From Novosphingobium album (ex Hu et al. 2023) (GTDB lineage: Bacteria > Pseudomonadota > Alphaproteobacteria > Sphingomonadales > Sphingomonadaceae): a stretch of 64,000 nt of DNA. Made by a program: the position numbers and the translations under genes. Location: assembly GCF_022832385.1 (NCBI RefSeq), contig NZ_JALHLE010000008.1, positions 1 through 64,000 of the forward strand, read 5' to 3'. Shown here in pieces: positions 18,586 through 27,069 of the stretch (its first letter is position 1; each line of letters begins with the position of its first letter). The notes under the pieces are model-generated. The model did not search any database and was not told where the DNA came from. It was given only the letters and a program-made list of their open reading frames with translations.

Positions 18586-19395
18586 TCATTTCGGGAAAAG
18601 CAGGGTCATCACGAACCGCGCCCCCCATTCGGGGCCTCCGGCCGGACGCTCTGCATAGTATTTCGCGCCCACGCCGAGGCTGACCGGCTGTTTGCCGAAT
18701 GCAAAAACATGGCTGACGGTCGCGTTGACCGGCACGGTCCAGGTCTTGTGCTTCCAGTCATAGGTGGTCTCGGTGTTGAGGCCGAAACTCGTCGAATCCG
18801 GCAGCGTTTTCGTGATGAAGGGCTGGATGAACGTCGCGCTGATGTCTTCCCGCTCGGACTTTCCGGCGAACGACCAGATGTGGTTGGCCAGCAGACCGAA
18901 AGTCATCCCCCCACCTTGCTTCAGGACAACAGCAGTGGGCCCGGCACCGAACTTCTTGGAGCCAAAGGTAGAATTGCCAGTAGGCCAGAGAATGACGGGT
19001 CCTACGCCCCAGACCAGTCCATTGCTGGATGCCTTTGGGGACAGGAAGAAGCTCTGCACCGTATCGCCCAGCCCGGTGTCGCCCCCTTGACCGCGAACGG
19101 TCTCGGACTGGGAGATTACCGGCAGGATGGTGCGGGTAATCAGGTTCCAGTCGGATGAAGCCGAAACAGGAATGACCGGCTGAATGTTAAGTGTAAAGCG
19201 GTCCCCGTCGGCCGGCCCGTAGCAGCAGTCGTAGTTGAACTGGAACGGTACCGAGATCAGGTTGGAAATCGGGTTCGCCAGCTGCTCCGCCAGCCCCTGT
19301 CCATTGCCCGCTTCTTCGGCATCCTGAGCGTGAACTGCACAGGAAACCAGCAGTGCTGCGGCGGCGAGCGCCCTTCCGGAAAAAGTAAAATGCAT
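18586..19395 (-). CDS. Outer-membrane transporter-like beta-barrel protein
   Basis: 269 aa. A clear signal peptide (LAAAALLVSCAVHAQDAEE) precedes the segment ANPISNLISVPFQFNYD, the hallmark opening of a family of outer-membrane proteins often labelled 'transporter' and related to the MetA-pathway phenol-degradation barrels. Amphipathic strands follow, and the C-terminus is FVMTLLFPK. It is probably a small-molecule outer-membrane channel. It is monocistronic, with motif copy 4 upstream (94 bp). Confidence 0.82.
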   Translation of the reverse strand: MHFTFSGRALAAAALLVSCAVHAQDAEEAGNGQGLAEQLANPISNLISVPFQFNYDCCYGPADGDRFTLNIQPVIPVSASSDWNLITRTILPVISQSETVRGQGGDTGLGDTVQSFFLSPKASSNGLVWGVGPVILWPTGNSTFGSKKFGAGPTAVVLKQGGGMTFGLLANHIWSFAGKSEREDISATFIQPFITKTLPDSTSFGLNTETTYDWKHKTWTVPVNATVSHVFAFGKQPVSLGVGAKYYAERPAGGPEWGARFVMTLLFPK

Positions 19396-19488
19396 CTCGT
19401 GGTATCCGATCCCGTTTGAAGATCACCGCAATCCCGTCAGGTGAGACAGCAAGCCCTCAAGGTATCGATGCTGGCGGCCCGGGCAGCC

Positions 19489-19504
19489 ATCAGGGCCAGC
19501 CCCG
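19489..19504 (-). promoter_or_regulatory. Island motif copy 4, upstream of the 19395 outer-membrane protein
   Basis: Minus strand CGGGGCTGGCCCTGAT followed by GGC. It is divergent from copy 5, 84 bp away, so this 270-bp gap carries one site for each flanking gene. Confidence 0.55.
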
Positions 19505-19587
19505 GTCGGAGCCGGGAAATACCGCCAAATCGACAGTCTGTTGCCGCCGCTCCAGCCGCCACCTCAGGAACCGCGGGCCTTCCCGGG

Positions 19588-19602
19588 CGGGATTACCCTG
19601 AT
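19588..19602 (+). promoter_or_regulatory. Island motif copy 5, upstream of the DUF202 gene
   Basis: CGGGATTACCCTGAT followed by TGC, with a spacer one base shorter than in most copies. It lies 64 bp before the ATG at 19666. Confidence 0.55.
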
Positions 19603-19665
19603 TGCTCCCTGATACCGGTGTCTTCCAGACTGCGAACCAGACCAGCAACCCGGAGCACAAGCCAG

Positions 19666-20295
19666 ATGACAGGCCAATCGCCCGCAGAATCATTCGCCCG
19701 GCCGGCACGGTCCGAGCCCGAGGACGTGCCCGAGCTTCCCACGATCGGCGCGGATGAGGCGGCCGAGGCCTCAACCATCTACTCCCGGTTCCGCACGGGC
19801 CTGTCGCGCCGTAGAACCAGTCTCTCGGAACACCGCACGGACTTGTCCGAGTTCCGCACCGACCTCTCCGGGACACGCACCGAACTGGGAATGCGACGCA
19901 CGGGGATGGCCCTCCAGCGAACCCGCATGGCGGCCGACAGAACCTTGATGGCCGAAATCCGCACGTCGCTGTCAATGATAGGTTTCGGATTCACCTTGTA
20001 CGAGACGTTCCGCCGGCTGAGTGCGGCCGTAGCGATCGCCGATTCCCATGCCCCCCGCAATTTCGGCCTGAGCCTGATCGTTCTGGGTTTGCTCATCCTC
20101 ACGGGCGGAATCTGGCGCCACGTCCAGTTCGCCAACGAACTGCGCGCACGGCGCAAGGAACTGGTGGCCGACACCCTCATCCATGGCGACAGCGCCTACC
20201 CGATATCGGTGAGCCTGCTTGTGGCAATGGGGCTGTTTGTCGTGGGTGTCCTCGCTGTGCTGACCGTTGCCTTCGGACTCAGTCCGTTCGAATAG
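19666..20295 (+). CDS. DUF202 membrane protein with nine RT-heptad repeats
   Basis: 209 aa. A Pro/Glu-rich N-terminus leads into nine uninterrupted heptads of the form x-R-T-x-L/M-x-x (19789-19977, for example FRTGLSR, HRTDLSE, FRTDLSG, IRTSLSM). DUF202 proteins usually have about three such RT repeats next to the membrane. Three hydrophobic helices follow: SMIGFGFTLYETF, FGLSLIVLGLLILTGGIW and ISVSLLVAMGLFVVGVLAVL. It is an inner-membrane protein of unknown function. ATG 19666 has CGGAG 10 nt upstream; the longer frame is non-coding in character. It converges with the DUF1622 gene. Confidence 0.85.
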   Translation: MTGQSPAESFARPARSEPEDVPELPTIGADEAAEASTIYSRFRTGLSRRRTSLSEHRTDLSEFRTDLSGTRTELGMRRTGMALQRTRMAADRTLMAEIRTSLSMIGFGFTLYETFRRLSAAVAIADSHAPRNFGLSLIVLGLLILTGGIWRHVQFANELRARRKELVADTLIHGDSAYPISVSLLVAMGLFVVGVLAVLTVAFGLSPFE

Positions 20296-20313
20296 AAGAC
20301 CCGGGACGCACCT

Positions 20314-20676
20314 TCACCCTTCGGCCGCCCCCCTCATGTCCGGCTCTTCAAACGCCTCGATGTCGCGTTCGAGGAAAAAGCTCAGTCCTGTGCGGATCGC
20401 GGCGATGGCAGCAAGTTTGCCGACGTCGTCCCACGAGGGGGAAATGGCGGTGCGAATGATGTCCGCGCCGAGCGCGAACTCCAGCGCCAGAATAATCCAC
20501 TGGGCGAAGCGCATCCAGATCAGGCGCCTTGTCACGCTTTCGCTTTGCACGACGAGATGGACCGCCATGCGCGCCAGCGCCTCGACGGCACCATACATGA
20601 CCAGCACCGCGACGACGCCTTCGAGCATCAGTGCCGAGGCCGAGGCAAATGTCATGAGGATTTCTTCCATGGTCAT
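20314..20676 (-). CDS. DUF1622 membrane protein
   Basis: 120 aa with two hydrophobic helices (LEGVVAVLVMYGAVEAL and FAQWIILALEFALGADIIRTAI) and the family core RLIWMRFAQWIILALEFALG. The C-terminal part (AIAAIRTGLSFFLERDIEAF) is amphipathic. It is a small inner-membrane protein of unknown function, likely oligomeric. GGGGAGG precedes two close ATGs (20676 and 20670). It lies 18 nt after the preceding outer-membrane-protein gene, so it is the second gene of that operon. Confidence 0.85.
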   Translation of the reverse strand: MTMEEILMTFASASALMLEGVVAVLVMYGAVEALARMAVHLVVQSESVTRRLIWMRFAQWIILALEFALGADIIRTAISPSWDDVGKLAAIAAIRTGLSFFLERDIEAFEEPDMRGAAEG

Positions 20677-20694
20677 CAGGCCTCCCCGGAAAAC

Positions 20695-21681
20695 TCACTG
20701 CTGCGGCAGGTTCATGGAAATCGGAACCGAGAAATCGAGCCAGAACGACATGCCCTTGAGTCGGTTAGTCGTTTCCAGTTCCCGGAACACGCGCGTCCGG
20801 AAGGTCGCAGGCACCCCCGCCATGACGACATTCGTCGCAGCGGTCACGCCAACCGCCACGGTTTCCCCGCGAAACGGCCCCAGCACACCGTTGTCGTTGC
20901 TGATTTGCCTAGCGTAGTACCCTTGTACGCCCAAGGAAAACCTGGGCGAGAATGCCTTTTCCACCGCTGCCTCGACATGGACTTCGTCGCCGCTGTCGTA
21001 GCCGGTATCGTCGTTCTTTCCATTGAACGTGTATCCGGCCTTGGCGGACAGGTCCCAGCCAGAGGCAGGGTCGTGCCAGCTCACTGCGGCCGAACCGTCC
21101 ACGGCCCAGCGATGCAGCGAAAGATTGGCCAGCTGCCCCTCACGGTAATTGCCGACGGGCACATTGATCATCGACGAGAGTTCAAGGTGAACCTTCTCGC
21201 CATGCCAGCCGAGCATCACCAGCCCGACGGGATCTCCCGTCGTCAACGCGGTATCGCGCCGCCGGGCCGTAAGGGCAGCGCCACCCGGACCGGTGAGGAC
21301 CGCGTCAACGTCGAGCATCGGCGCGCCCAGCGGAGCGGTCACTCCGACGGCCAGCGTCCCGCCCAGAAAGTCGGTGCTGGGAACGAACAGCAAGGTCGTG
21401 AAATCCGCGACGATCGTGGCATCGAGGCCGGCAACGATATTCCCGTTGAGGGGAAATTCCCGCTCGGCCTTTGCATCACCGTCGTAGACGTAGATGACCT
21501 TGTCGAAATACACACCCTCCACCGGCGGCATGACTGCGGCCGCGGGCCCGCCCGAGCCAAGCAGGTAGAGCGACGCCGCGCCTTCCGTAGCGTGAGCATG
21601 TCCGGACGCACCGAGCGCCAGCAGCACCGCCATGGCCGTTCCCGTCCTGGCGCTGCACCGTCCTGTCCTGCGGTTCCCCAT
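20695..21681 (-). CDS. Outer-membrane protein of the MetA-pathway phenol-degradation-like family
   Basis: 328 aa. A signal peptide (AMAVLLALGASGHAHA) precedes a segment typical of the SphA/MetA barrel family (GAASLYLLGSGGPAAAVMPP, GVYFDKVIYVYDG), then regular amphipathic strands (AAVSWHDPASGWDLSAKAGY, FSLGVQGYYARQISNDNG). Family members are presumed outer-membrane channels for hydrophobic or aromatic compounds. The ATG at 21681 has GGGAGGA with 5-nt spacing and is preferred to 21726. It is followed by DUF1622 in an operon under motif copy 6. Confidence 0.84.
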   Translation of the reverse strand: MGNRRTGRCSARTGTAMAVLLALGASGHAHATEGAASLYLLGSGGPAAAVMPPVEGVYFDKVIYVYDGDAKAEREFPLNGNIVAGLDATIVADFTTLLFVPSTDFLGGTLAVGVTAPLGAPMLDVDAVLTGPGGAALTARRRDTALTTGDPVGLVMLGWHGEKVHLELSSMINVPVGNYREGQLANLSLHRWAVDGSAAVSWHDPASGWDLSAKAGYTFNGKNDDTGYDSGDEVHVEAAVEKAFSPRFSLGVQGYYARQISNDNGVLGPFRGETVAVGVTAATNVVMAGVPATFRTRVFRELETTNRLKGMSFWLDFSVPISMNLPQQ

Positions 21682-21739
21682 GGCCGTCCTCCCGCAATTG
21701 CGTTGAACGTCCAGTTTAACCGTCAAGGACCGGCGGCTA

Positions 21740-21755
21740 ATCGGGGATTACCCCC
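21740..21755 (-). promoter_or_regulatory. Island motif copy 6, upstream of the outer-membrane protein / DUF1622 operon
   Basis: Minus strand GGGGGTAATCCCCGAT followed by TAGCC, 59 bp before the ATG at 21681. A TTAAAC element about 23 nt further downstream could be a -10 box. Confidence 0.6.
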
Positions 21756-21821
21756 GGCGGCAGGGCTGATCGATCCCATAGCGGCGGACTGTGACCCCCG
21801 GGGTGCGCACCGCCGGCGCCT

Positions 21822-23000
21822 TCAGAATGCTTCGCCGATCCCGAAATAGATCGCGGATCCGTCCTTGCCCCAGGCGACATCGAACCGCAGGTTCACATTG
21901 TTGGACTCCGAAGCGAGATAGCGCAGGCCTGCCCCGCCGGAGGCCAATACATGGCTGTGCTTCCATATGTCGCCAGCGCTCGGCGCGATGCCACCCACCC
22001 CTGCAAAGCCGACCACCCCGAACCGCCTCGAGATTTTCTGCCTTACTTCGCCCTGCAGGACCCAGCTTGCCCGGTCGCGATACCGGCCTGCCTCGTAGCC
22101 ACGCAGGTCGGCGTGCTGCCCGAAAAGGCACAGATCGTAGAACGGCGCCTTGCCCTTTACCGCGCACAAAGCCCTGCGGACGGCCAGTACCGTTTGCCTG
22201 GCCACAGGAAAGTACGCAGTCGACAGGATCTCCAGCTTGCGATGTTGGAAATCACTGCCGAGGAAGCCAGCGCCGAACATCCATGTTCCCGTGACCAGCA
22301 CGCCCTTGCGAGGATTGAAGGGATGGTCACGGGAATCAAATGTGAAAGACGGGCCGATCGCGTTGACATTGCTGCGCAGTTCAACGCCCGGCAGTTCAAG
22401 CTCAGGGTGATCAGGCGTCGGAATGCTGATGGATGAGCGGATGCGCAGATAGCTCACCCTCACACCCAGATGCAGCCTGGAAAGCAGCCCATGATCGAAC
22501 AGGCGCACCTGCCCGTCGATATAGGCCTTCAACCCCCTGTCCCTCAGATTCACTGAAATGCCAGCTGCTCCGGCCTGTGGACCAATGCCGTAAAATTTCA
22601 GCTTGGCATCGCCATACCCGGCAAGCCCACTGATCCTGAAACGGTCATCGTCCAGCGACATCTGGTGGAACAGCCCGCCGCCCCAGCTGTCGGTGCTGGT
22701 ATACCCGGCCGCGACGCCGGTAACCCAGGGCTGGGGTGCATCGTTGGGATTGTAGTAGAGCACGCCAGCCAGTGCCGCCCCCGTTCCCAGAGCCGGATTG
22801 GACACCGGCAACGGCGCGATCACAAGGTCGGCAGATTTGCCGGCGGCGGCGCCATCTGAGGCAGGCGCGTCGCGGAGCGTGTCCGCCTGATCTTCCATTT
22901 CGGTCGGAATATAGGCCGCCTGAGCCTGGGCCCGACCGGCAAAGGGCATGGATGTGGCGATCAGCAGCAGGACGCATGACGGAAAGGCAAGGGTGCGCAT
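21822..23000 (-). CDS. BamA/TamA-like (Omp85 barrel) outer-membrane protein
   Basis: 392 aa. After a signal peptide (CVLLLIATSMPFAGRAQAQ), the segment LPVSNPALGTGAALAGVLYYNP opens a bacterial surface-antigen (Omp85) barrel with no POTRA domains. Conserved strands include GPSFTFDSRDHPFNPRKGVLV and LRGYEAGRYRDRASWVLQGEVR, the R-G-Y/F lid-lock-type motif of the superfamily. The C-terminus ends in Phe. Stand-alone barrels of this type occur next to patatins or alone; the substrate is unknown. It is monocistronic with motif copy 7 upstream (63 bp). Confidence 0.82.
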   Translation of the reverse strand: MRTLAFPSCVLLLIATSMPFAGRAQAQAAYIPTEMEDQADTLRDAPASDGAAAGKSADLVIAPLPVSNPALGTGAALAGVLYYNPNDAPQPWVTGVAAGYTSTDSWGGGLFHQMSLDDDRFRISGLAGYGDAKLKFYGIGPQAGAAGISVNLRDRGLKAYIDGQVRLFDHGLLSRLHLGVRVSYLRIRSSISIPTPDHPELELPGVELRSNVNAIGPSFTFDSRDHPFNPRKGVLVTGTWMFGAGFLGSDFQHRKLEILSTAYFPVARQTVLAVRRALCAVKGKAPFYDLCLFGQHADLRGYEAGRYRDRASWVLQGEVRQKISRRFGVVGFAGVGGIAPSAGDIWKHSHVLASGGAGLRYLASESNNVNLRFDVAWGKDGSAIYFGIGEAF

Positions 23001-23062
23001 TCGTTCTGTCCCGAAAGCGATATCCAGACCCTCACCCTAGGCAGAGCCGTCATCCGCTTCCT

Positions 23063-23078
23063 ATCGGGTTTAACCCGG
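23063..23078 (-). promoter_or_regulatory. Island motif copy 7, upstream of the Omp85-like gene
   Basis: Minus strand CCGGGTTAAACCCGAT followed by AGG, 63 bp before the start codon. This variant lacks the base between CCC and GAT. Confidence 0.55.
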
Positions 23079-23116
23079 AGCGACCGGCGGCTGAGCGGCA
23101 GCACCTACCTTTGTCC

Positions 23117-23132
23117 CGGGGCAAATCCCGAT
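23117..23132 (+). promoter_or_regulatory. Island motif copy 8, upstream of the 23167 outer-membrane protein
   Basis: CGGGGCAAATCCCGAT followed by GGC. It is divergent from copy 7, 39 bp away, and only 34 bp before the chosen start. It overlaps an in-frame ATG at 23131, arguing against that ATG as a start. Confidence 0.55.
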
Positions 23133-23166
23133 GGCGGACTCGCTGCCGGCGGGACATCCTCACAGC

Positions 23167-24219
23167 ATGTCTGAACGCGTTGTCTCCCTGCCCCTTGTCC
23201 TGCTCTGCATTTTGGGAGCAAACACGGCCCAGGCTCAGGACTCCGCGCTCGAACCGCGCGAGTATGCGCAACCATCCGAAGAACCGCTTCCCGCACCGCC
23301 ATGCGATCCATCGATCCGGAATAGCGACAGCGTCCCGTTCCTGTGCCCGGCCAACCAGACGGATGACCGCCCCACCACCGGAAAAAAGACCCGCAAGCGC
23401 CTGTTTCCGCTGGGCGGGCAAGCCGCCATAAACCGCGGCTACCGCATTCCCGAGCCTTGGGGGCTGGGTCTTCTGATCGTGAAGAACACCAACAACTTCG
23501 ACTCCCGCGACCTCGCCGTCGCCGTCGCCAAGGGCAATGTCCCCCCAGAGGACGCCACTCTCCTCCCTCTGCCCGCCGTGACCACGAACAGGCTCGAGGG
23601 CGACAACACCTTGTACGGGTTCAAGGCGGACCTGTGGCTTTTCCCGGGCGTAAACCTATTCGCATCGCTGGGTAAGGTGAAGGGAACGAACCTTATCGAC
23701 GTCAATATCGATCTCGACGCGATCATTCCACGCCCGTTCTGCCGGCCGGCCAGGCCATGCGGTTCGGTCCACCTGCCGATCGAAACCAGGGTGGATAATG
23801 TCACGTTCACGGTGGGCACGGTGCTGATCTACGGGAATGAACACTGGTTCGCGCTGGGATCGATCGCCAAGACCGTGAGCATTTCCTCCCAGGACCGCTC
23901 GGACGTACGCTCCACCAATCTGGGAATCCGCGCAGGCCCGAGGTTCCGGCTCGGTGAAGACACCTATCTCGCGCCCTATTTCGGGGCCAACTATTTCGAT
24001 CTCGATACGACCGTCAAAGGGGTCGTGACGAGCGGCCCGGTCTTCGACGACGGCGATACGATCAGCATGCGTTACCGGGTCGAGATGTCTGCAAGCCACC
24101 CATGGGCCGCGCTGGCCGGTCTCAATCTTGAATTGAACAGGCATCTGTCCTTGCAGGCCGAATTGCAGGCCAGCCAGGATTCAACCCGTGTTCTCACAAG
24201 TGCCAGCATCCGGTTCTGA
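23167..24219 (+). CDS. Outer-membrane beta-barrel protein of unknown family
   Basis: 350 aa. A signal peptide (VVSLPLVLLCILGANTAQAQD) is followed by a Pro-rich, Cys-containing linker, then a barrel-like region (YGFKADLWLFPGVNLFASLG, VTFTVGTVLIYGNEHWFALG, LNLELNRHLSLQAELQASQD) ending SASIRF, a Bam-type C-terminal signature. One Cys pair flanks a Pro/Arg segment (PFCRPARPCGSV). I do not recognise a named family. The ATG at 23167 begins the signal peptide; 23131 lies inside motif copy 8. No strong ribosome site was seen. Confidence 0.75.
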   Translation: MSERVVSLPLVLLCILGANTAQAQDSALEPREYAQPSEEPLPAPPCDPSIRNSDSVPFLCPANQTDDRPTTGKKTRKRLFPLGGQAAINRGYRIPEPWGLGLLIVKNTNNFDSRDLAVAVAKGNVPPEDATLLPLPAVTTNRLEGDNTLYGFKADLWLFPGVNLFASLGKVKGTNLIDVNIDLDAIIPRPFCRPARPCGSVHLPIETRVDNVTFTVGTVLIYGNEHWFALGSIAKTVSISSQDRSDVRSTNLGIRAGPRFRLGEDTYLAPYFGANYFDLDTTVKGVVTSGPVFDDGDTISMRYRVEMSASHPWAALAGLNLELNRHLSLQAELQASQDSTRVLTSASIRF

Positions 24220-24264
24220 TCCCGGCTCGACGAGTCGCGCCAGGGTTTCCCCGGAAGCAGAGTC

Positions 24265-24280
24265 GAGGGGTTCCCCCGAT
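24265..24280 (+). promoter_or_regulatory. Island motif copy 9, upstream of the formylglycine-generating-enzyme gene
   Basis: GAGGGGTTCCCCCGAT followed by TGCC, 65 bp before the ATG. A weaker second half-copy (AGGGTTTCCCCGG) lies 25 bp upstream at 24242-24254. Confidence 0.6.
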
Positions 24281-24345
24281 TGCCAGGTCACCCCGGCCGT
24301 GGTCACCTTGGTTGCTAACGAACGATACCCGTTCCGGAGGATTCC

Positions 24346-25329
24346 ATGCGCGAACACGTCACGTCGAACAGCGGCAATTCACCAAAACCTGATGCCGATG
24401 GCATGATATACCTCGATGGCGATACGTACTGGATGGGATCCGACGATCACTACCCGGAAGAAGCCCCATGCCATCGCGTGCATGTCGATCCCTTCTGGAT
24501 CGACGAGGTACCCGTTACCAATCGCCAGTTCAGTGCCTTTGTCGCGGCGACAGGCCATGTCACGACAGCCGAGATCGCGCCTGATCCCGCAGACTATCCT
24601 GGCGCCCTGCCCGAAATGCTGCGTCCAGCCTCGCTTGTTTTCCAGCCGCCCGGTCGCCCGGTGCCACTTACCGACATCGGCCAGTGGTGGGACTACCGCT
24701 TTGACGCGAACTGGCGCCATCCCCTTGGACCTGGCTCCACAACCGAAGGGCTTGAAGACCATCCCGTGATCCATGTCTCCTATACGGATGCATGTGCCTA
24801 CGCCCAATGGGCCGGGAAAGATCTGCCAACCGAGGCCGAATGGGAATATGCGGCACGGGGCGGCCTCGAGCGGAAGGAGTTTGCATGGGGTGACGAGCTC
24901 ATGCCCGATGGCAAGGCCATGGCCAACACATGGCAAGGCGCCTTCCCGAATGAAAACACCCTCGTTGACGGGTACGAGCGCACGTCTCCGGTTCGCACCT
25001 ACCCGGCCAACGGCTTCGGCATTTTCGACATGATCGGCAATGTGTGGGAATGGACAAGGGACTTCTTCGCCGATGGGCATCGGTCCGTCCCCGTGCGTCC
25101 GTGCTGCGCCCCCCGCAACCCTCGCGGCCCCGCCATCAGCGAGAGCTACGATCCGGCGATGCCCGATATCCGGATTCCCCGTCGCGTATTGAAGGGGGGA
25201 TCACACCTTTGCGCCCCCAGTTACTGCCGCCGTTACCGCCCGGCGGCTCGCCACGCACAGCCGGTGGATACCTCCACAAGTCATGTCGGCTTCCGCTGCG
25301 TGATTCGTGGTGATCGGGGAAACCCCTAA
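24346..25329 (+). CDS. Formylglycine-generating enzyme family protein (sulfatase-activating)
   Basis: 327 aa, full-length FGE-sulfatase domain: MVYLDG-type opening, EEAPCHRVHVDPFWIDEVPVTN, LPTEAEWEYAARGG, GNVWEWTRDFF and GGSHLCAPSYCRRYR. Cys289 and Cys294 have the same 5-residue spacing as the two copper-binding active-site cysteines of human SUMF1 (Cys336/Cys341), so it should be an active aerobic FGE that oxidises the sulfatase Cys to formylglycine. No signal peptide, so it acts in the cytoplasm. GGAGG lies 5 nt before the ATG. It is 3 kb from two Cys-type sulfatases, its likely clients. Confidence 0.93.
   Translation: MREHVTSNSGNSPKPDADGMIYLDGDTYWMGSDDHYPEEAPCHRVHVDPFWIDEVPVTNRQFSAFVAATGHVTTAEIAPDPADYPGALPEMLRPASLVFQPPGRPVPLTDIGQWWDYRFDANWRHPLGPGSTTEGLEDHPVIHVSYTDACAYAQWAGKDLPTEAEWEYAARGGLERKEFAWGDELMPDGKAMANTWQGAFPNENTLVDGYERTSPVRTYPANGFGIFDMIGNVWEWTRDFFADGHRSVPVRPCCAPRNPRGPAISESYDPAMPDIRIPRRVLKGGSHLCAPSYCRRYRPAARHAQPVDTSTSHVGFRCVIRGDRGNP
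25313..25328 (-). promoter_or_regulatory. Island motif-like palindrome at the end of the FGE gene (copy 10, orientation unclear)
   Basis: Minus strand TAGGGGTTTCCCCGAT. It spans the FGE stop codon and, unlike the other copies, reads away from the downstream kinase gene; on the plus strand the trailing bases are CCCCTAAGG. It may be a real site for the kinase gene or a chance palindrome. Confidence 0.3.
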
Positions 25330-25581
25330 GGTATTTCACCCAGCGGCTTCTCTTCAAAAAAAGCTAACCCGACAAGAACACTTATGATAAATATCTTCCA
25401 AAAGAATGATATCTTGCGTAGAAAAAGGTTTATATTCAACTAACGAAACAAACAATATAGATGGAATTAAATTTCCTCAACATGTCTTTGAAATACAGGT
25501 GTTTTCGTATAAAAATTTCAATGCGATAAATTGATATTTTCCAGGATGAAATCCCGTGCATCAAAGCACATGGGGGTAGAG
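25330..25581. other. AT-rich control region upstream of the histidine kinase gene
   Basis: From about 25350 to 25545 the sequence is strikingly AT-rich (runs such as caaaaaaagc, attaaatttcc, ataaaaatttc) against GC-rich surroundings. No gene is visible. Such stretches often hold promoters, nucleoid-protein sites or the edge of an insertion. Confidence 0.5.
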
Positions 25582-26298
25582 ATGCTGATATCCGACTATG
25601 CATTGGTCTCTCACGAGAGCCCACAAGCTGTCGCAACCCACGGCCACACACCTTCACATTGGAAAATGGAACTCGCCCTTCTTCGGGCGCGAGATGCCGA
25701 ACGGCGCAGCATTGCACGAGATTTGCACGATGTTACCGCGCAATTGCTGTTGAGGCTTGAATTCAATCTCCACGCCATCAGCACGGCAGACAGCGCGGTG
25801 ACCGATATCGCTTGCAAGGATGCCGGAGACGTCGTCACACAATTGCAGCAACAGGTGCGTTGCGTTGCCTACCTGCTTCATCCGCCGGAACTGGAAACCT
25901 TGGGTCTGCCCGGGGCACTTGATGCGCTTGCAGCAGGGATGTCCGCCAGAACCGGCATCGAGATTGGCTTCAAATGCCGGGGCAATCAGGGCAAAAACTC
26001 GAAGCAGACGGAAATGTCGCTGTTCCGGATCGCCCAGGAAGCACTCATGAACGTGTTCAAGCACAGTGGTGCGCGTAGGGCAGAAATGCGGCTGCACTGC
26101 AGCGGCAACTGGCTGTGCCTGCGCATCCGTGACTTTGGCGTCGGCATCGCAACCGGACGCGGCCTGGACCGCAACAGCGGCGTCGGGATCAACGGGATGA
26201 AATCCCGTATGGCCGAACTGGGCGGCCGGATCCGGGTCAGGCCGCTGGAAAATGGGACTTCGGTAACGGCCGTCGTCCGCGACAGCGTATCCGGCTGA
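25582..26298 (+). CDS. NarX/UhpB-type sensor histidine kinase without input domain
   Basis: 238 aa. HisKA_3 H-box in ERRSIARDLHDVTAQLLL (His is the phosphorylation site), then an HATPase with N-box QEALMNVFKHSGARR, RIRDFGVGI and GVGINGMKSRMAELGG. No membrane helix and no PAS, GAF or HAMP domain: only about 30 residues precede the H-box. It therefore acts as a soluble kinase or depends on an unlinked sensor. I chose the ATG at 25582 because GGGGG lies 5 nt upstream; ATGs at 25570 and 25546 are alternatives. It converges with the response-regulator gene, its likely partner. Confidence 0.86.
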   Translation: MLISDYALVSHESPQAVATHGHTPSHWKMELALLRARDAERRSIARDLHDVTAQLLLRLEFNLHAISTADSAVTDIACKDAGDVVTQLQQQVRCVAYLLHPPELETLGLPGALDALAAGMSARTGIEIGFKCRGNQGKNSKQTEMSLFRIAQEALMNVFKHSGARRAEMRLHCSGNWLCLRIRDFGVGIATGRGLDRNSGVGINGMKSRMAELGGRIRVRPLENGTSVTAVVRDSVSG

Positions 26299-26337
26299 CC
26301 GGCCAGAACTGTTCACAGGGAAAGACCAGTCCGTGAA

Positions 26338-27009
26338 CTAGGGTTCTATGATATTGTTGCGCACGGCGTAACGCACCAGATCGGCCGTCGTCTTGAGGTC
26401 CAGCTTGTGCATGGCAGCTGCGCGGTGCGTTTCGACAGTCTTGATCGACAAGTCGAGAATGGCCGCGATTTCCTTGTTCAGGCGCCCTTCTGCAATAAGC
26501 TGCACGATTTCGCGTTCACGCGGAGTCAGCGCCGCCCCGGCCGAGTTCTTGGCTGCAGACTCGATGAACCGGTCCAGCAGGGTCTGCGAAACATTGCCCG
26601 AAAAATACGGCCGCCGGATCGAGAGCGCTTCGACAGCGGCTACCAGATGCTTGCTGGCATCCGACTTCAGCAGATAGCCGCGCGCGCCTGCCGTCAGCAG
26701 TTCTGCGAGAACATCCTCACGATCGTGCATCGTGAAGATCAGCACTTCCACTCGCGGCATTTCCTTCTTGATCACCCGCGTGAGTTCAAGGCCGTTCATC
26801 ATCGGCAGGGAATAGTCGAGGATGGCGATATCCGGCTGGGTCGAACGGATGATCTCCAGCGCGTCACGCCCGTTCGACGCTTCTCCGATAACCCGCCAGT
26901 CAGGATGCGAAGACAGCATGCTGCGCACGCCAAGCCGGATCGCTTCGTGATCGTCGGCGAGAACAATGCGGCGAACTGGACTGCTCAATTTCCCCTCCTG
27001 GTTGGCCAT
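26338..27009 (-). CDS. NarL/FixJ-type response regulator
   Basis: 223 aa. Receiver domain RRIVLADDHEAIRLG (acidic pocket), phospho-acceptor Asp in IAILDYSLPMMNG, Thr in LIFTMHDRED and Lys in GYLLKSDAS. A C-terminal LuxR-type HTH follows (ALTPREREIVQLIAEGRLNK, EIAAILDLSIKTVETHRAA). Such regulators bind short inverted repeats as dimers. The ATG at 27009 is supported by motif spacing (61 bp); a TTG at 26988 has a perfect AGGAGG 7-9 nt upstream and could be the true start. It carries island motif copy 11 and is my candidate for the protein that binds all copies. Confidence 0.92.
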   Translation of the reverse strand: MANQEGKLSSPVRRIVLADDHEAIRLGVRSMLSSHPDWRVIGEASNGRDALEIIRSTQPDIAILDYSLPMMNGLELTRVIKKEMPRVEVLIFTMHDREDVLAELLTAGARGYLLKSDASKHLVAAVEALSIRRPYFSGNVSQTLLDRFIESAAKNSAGAALTPREREIVQLIAEGRLNKEIAAILDLSIKTVETHRAAAMHKLDLKTTADLVRYAVRNNIIEP

Positions 27010-27069
27010 CGGGGCTGGTTTGCACGTAATCTGAGTGAGCCATCTTTTCGCAGTTAAAAAATGACCACC

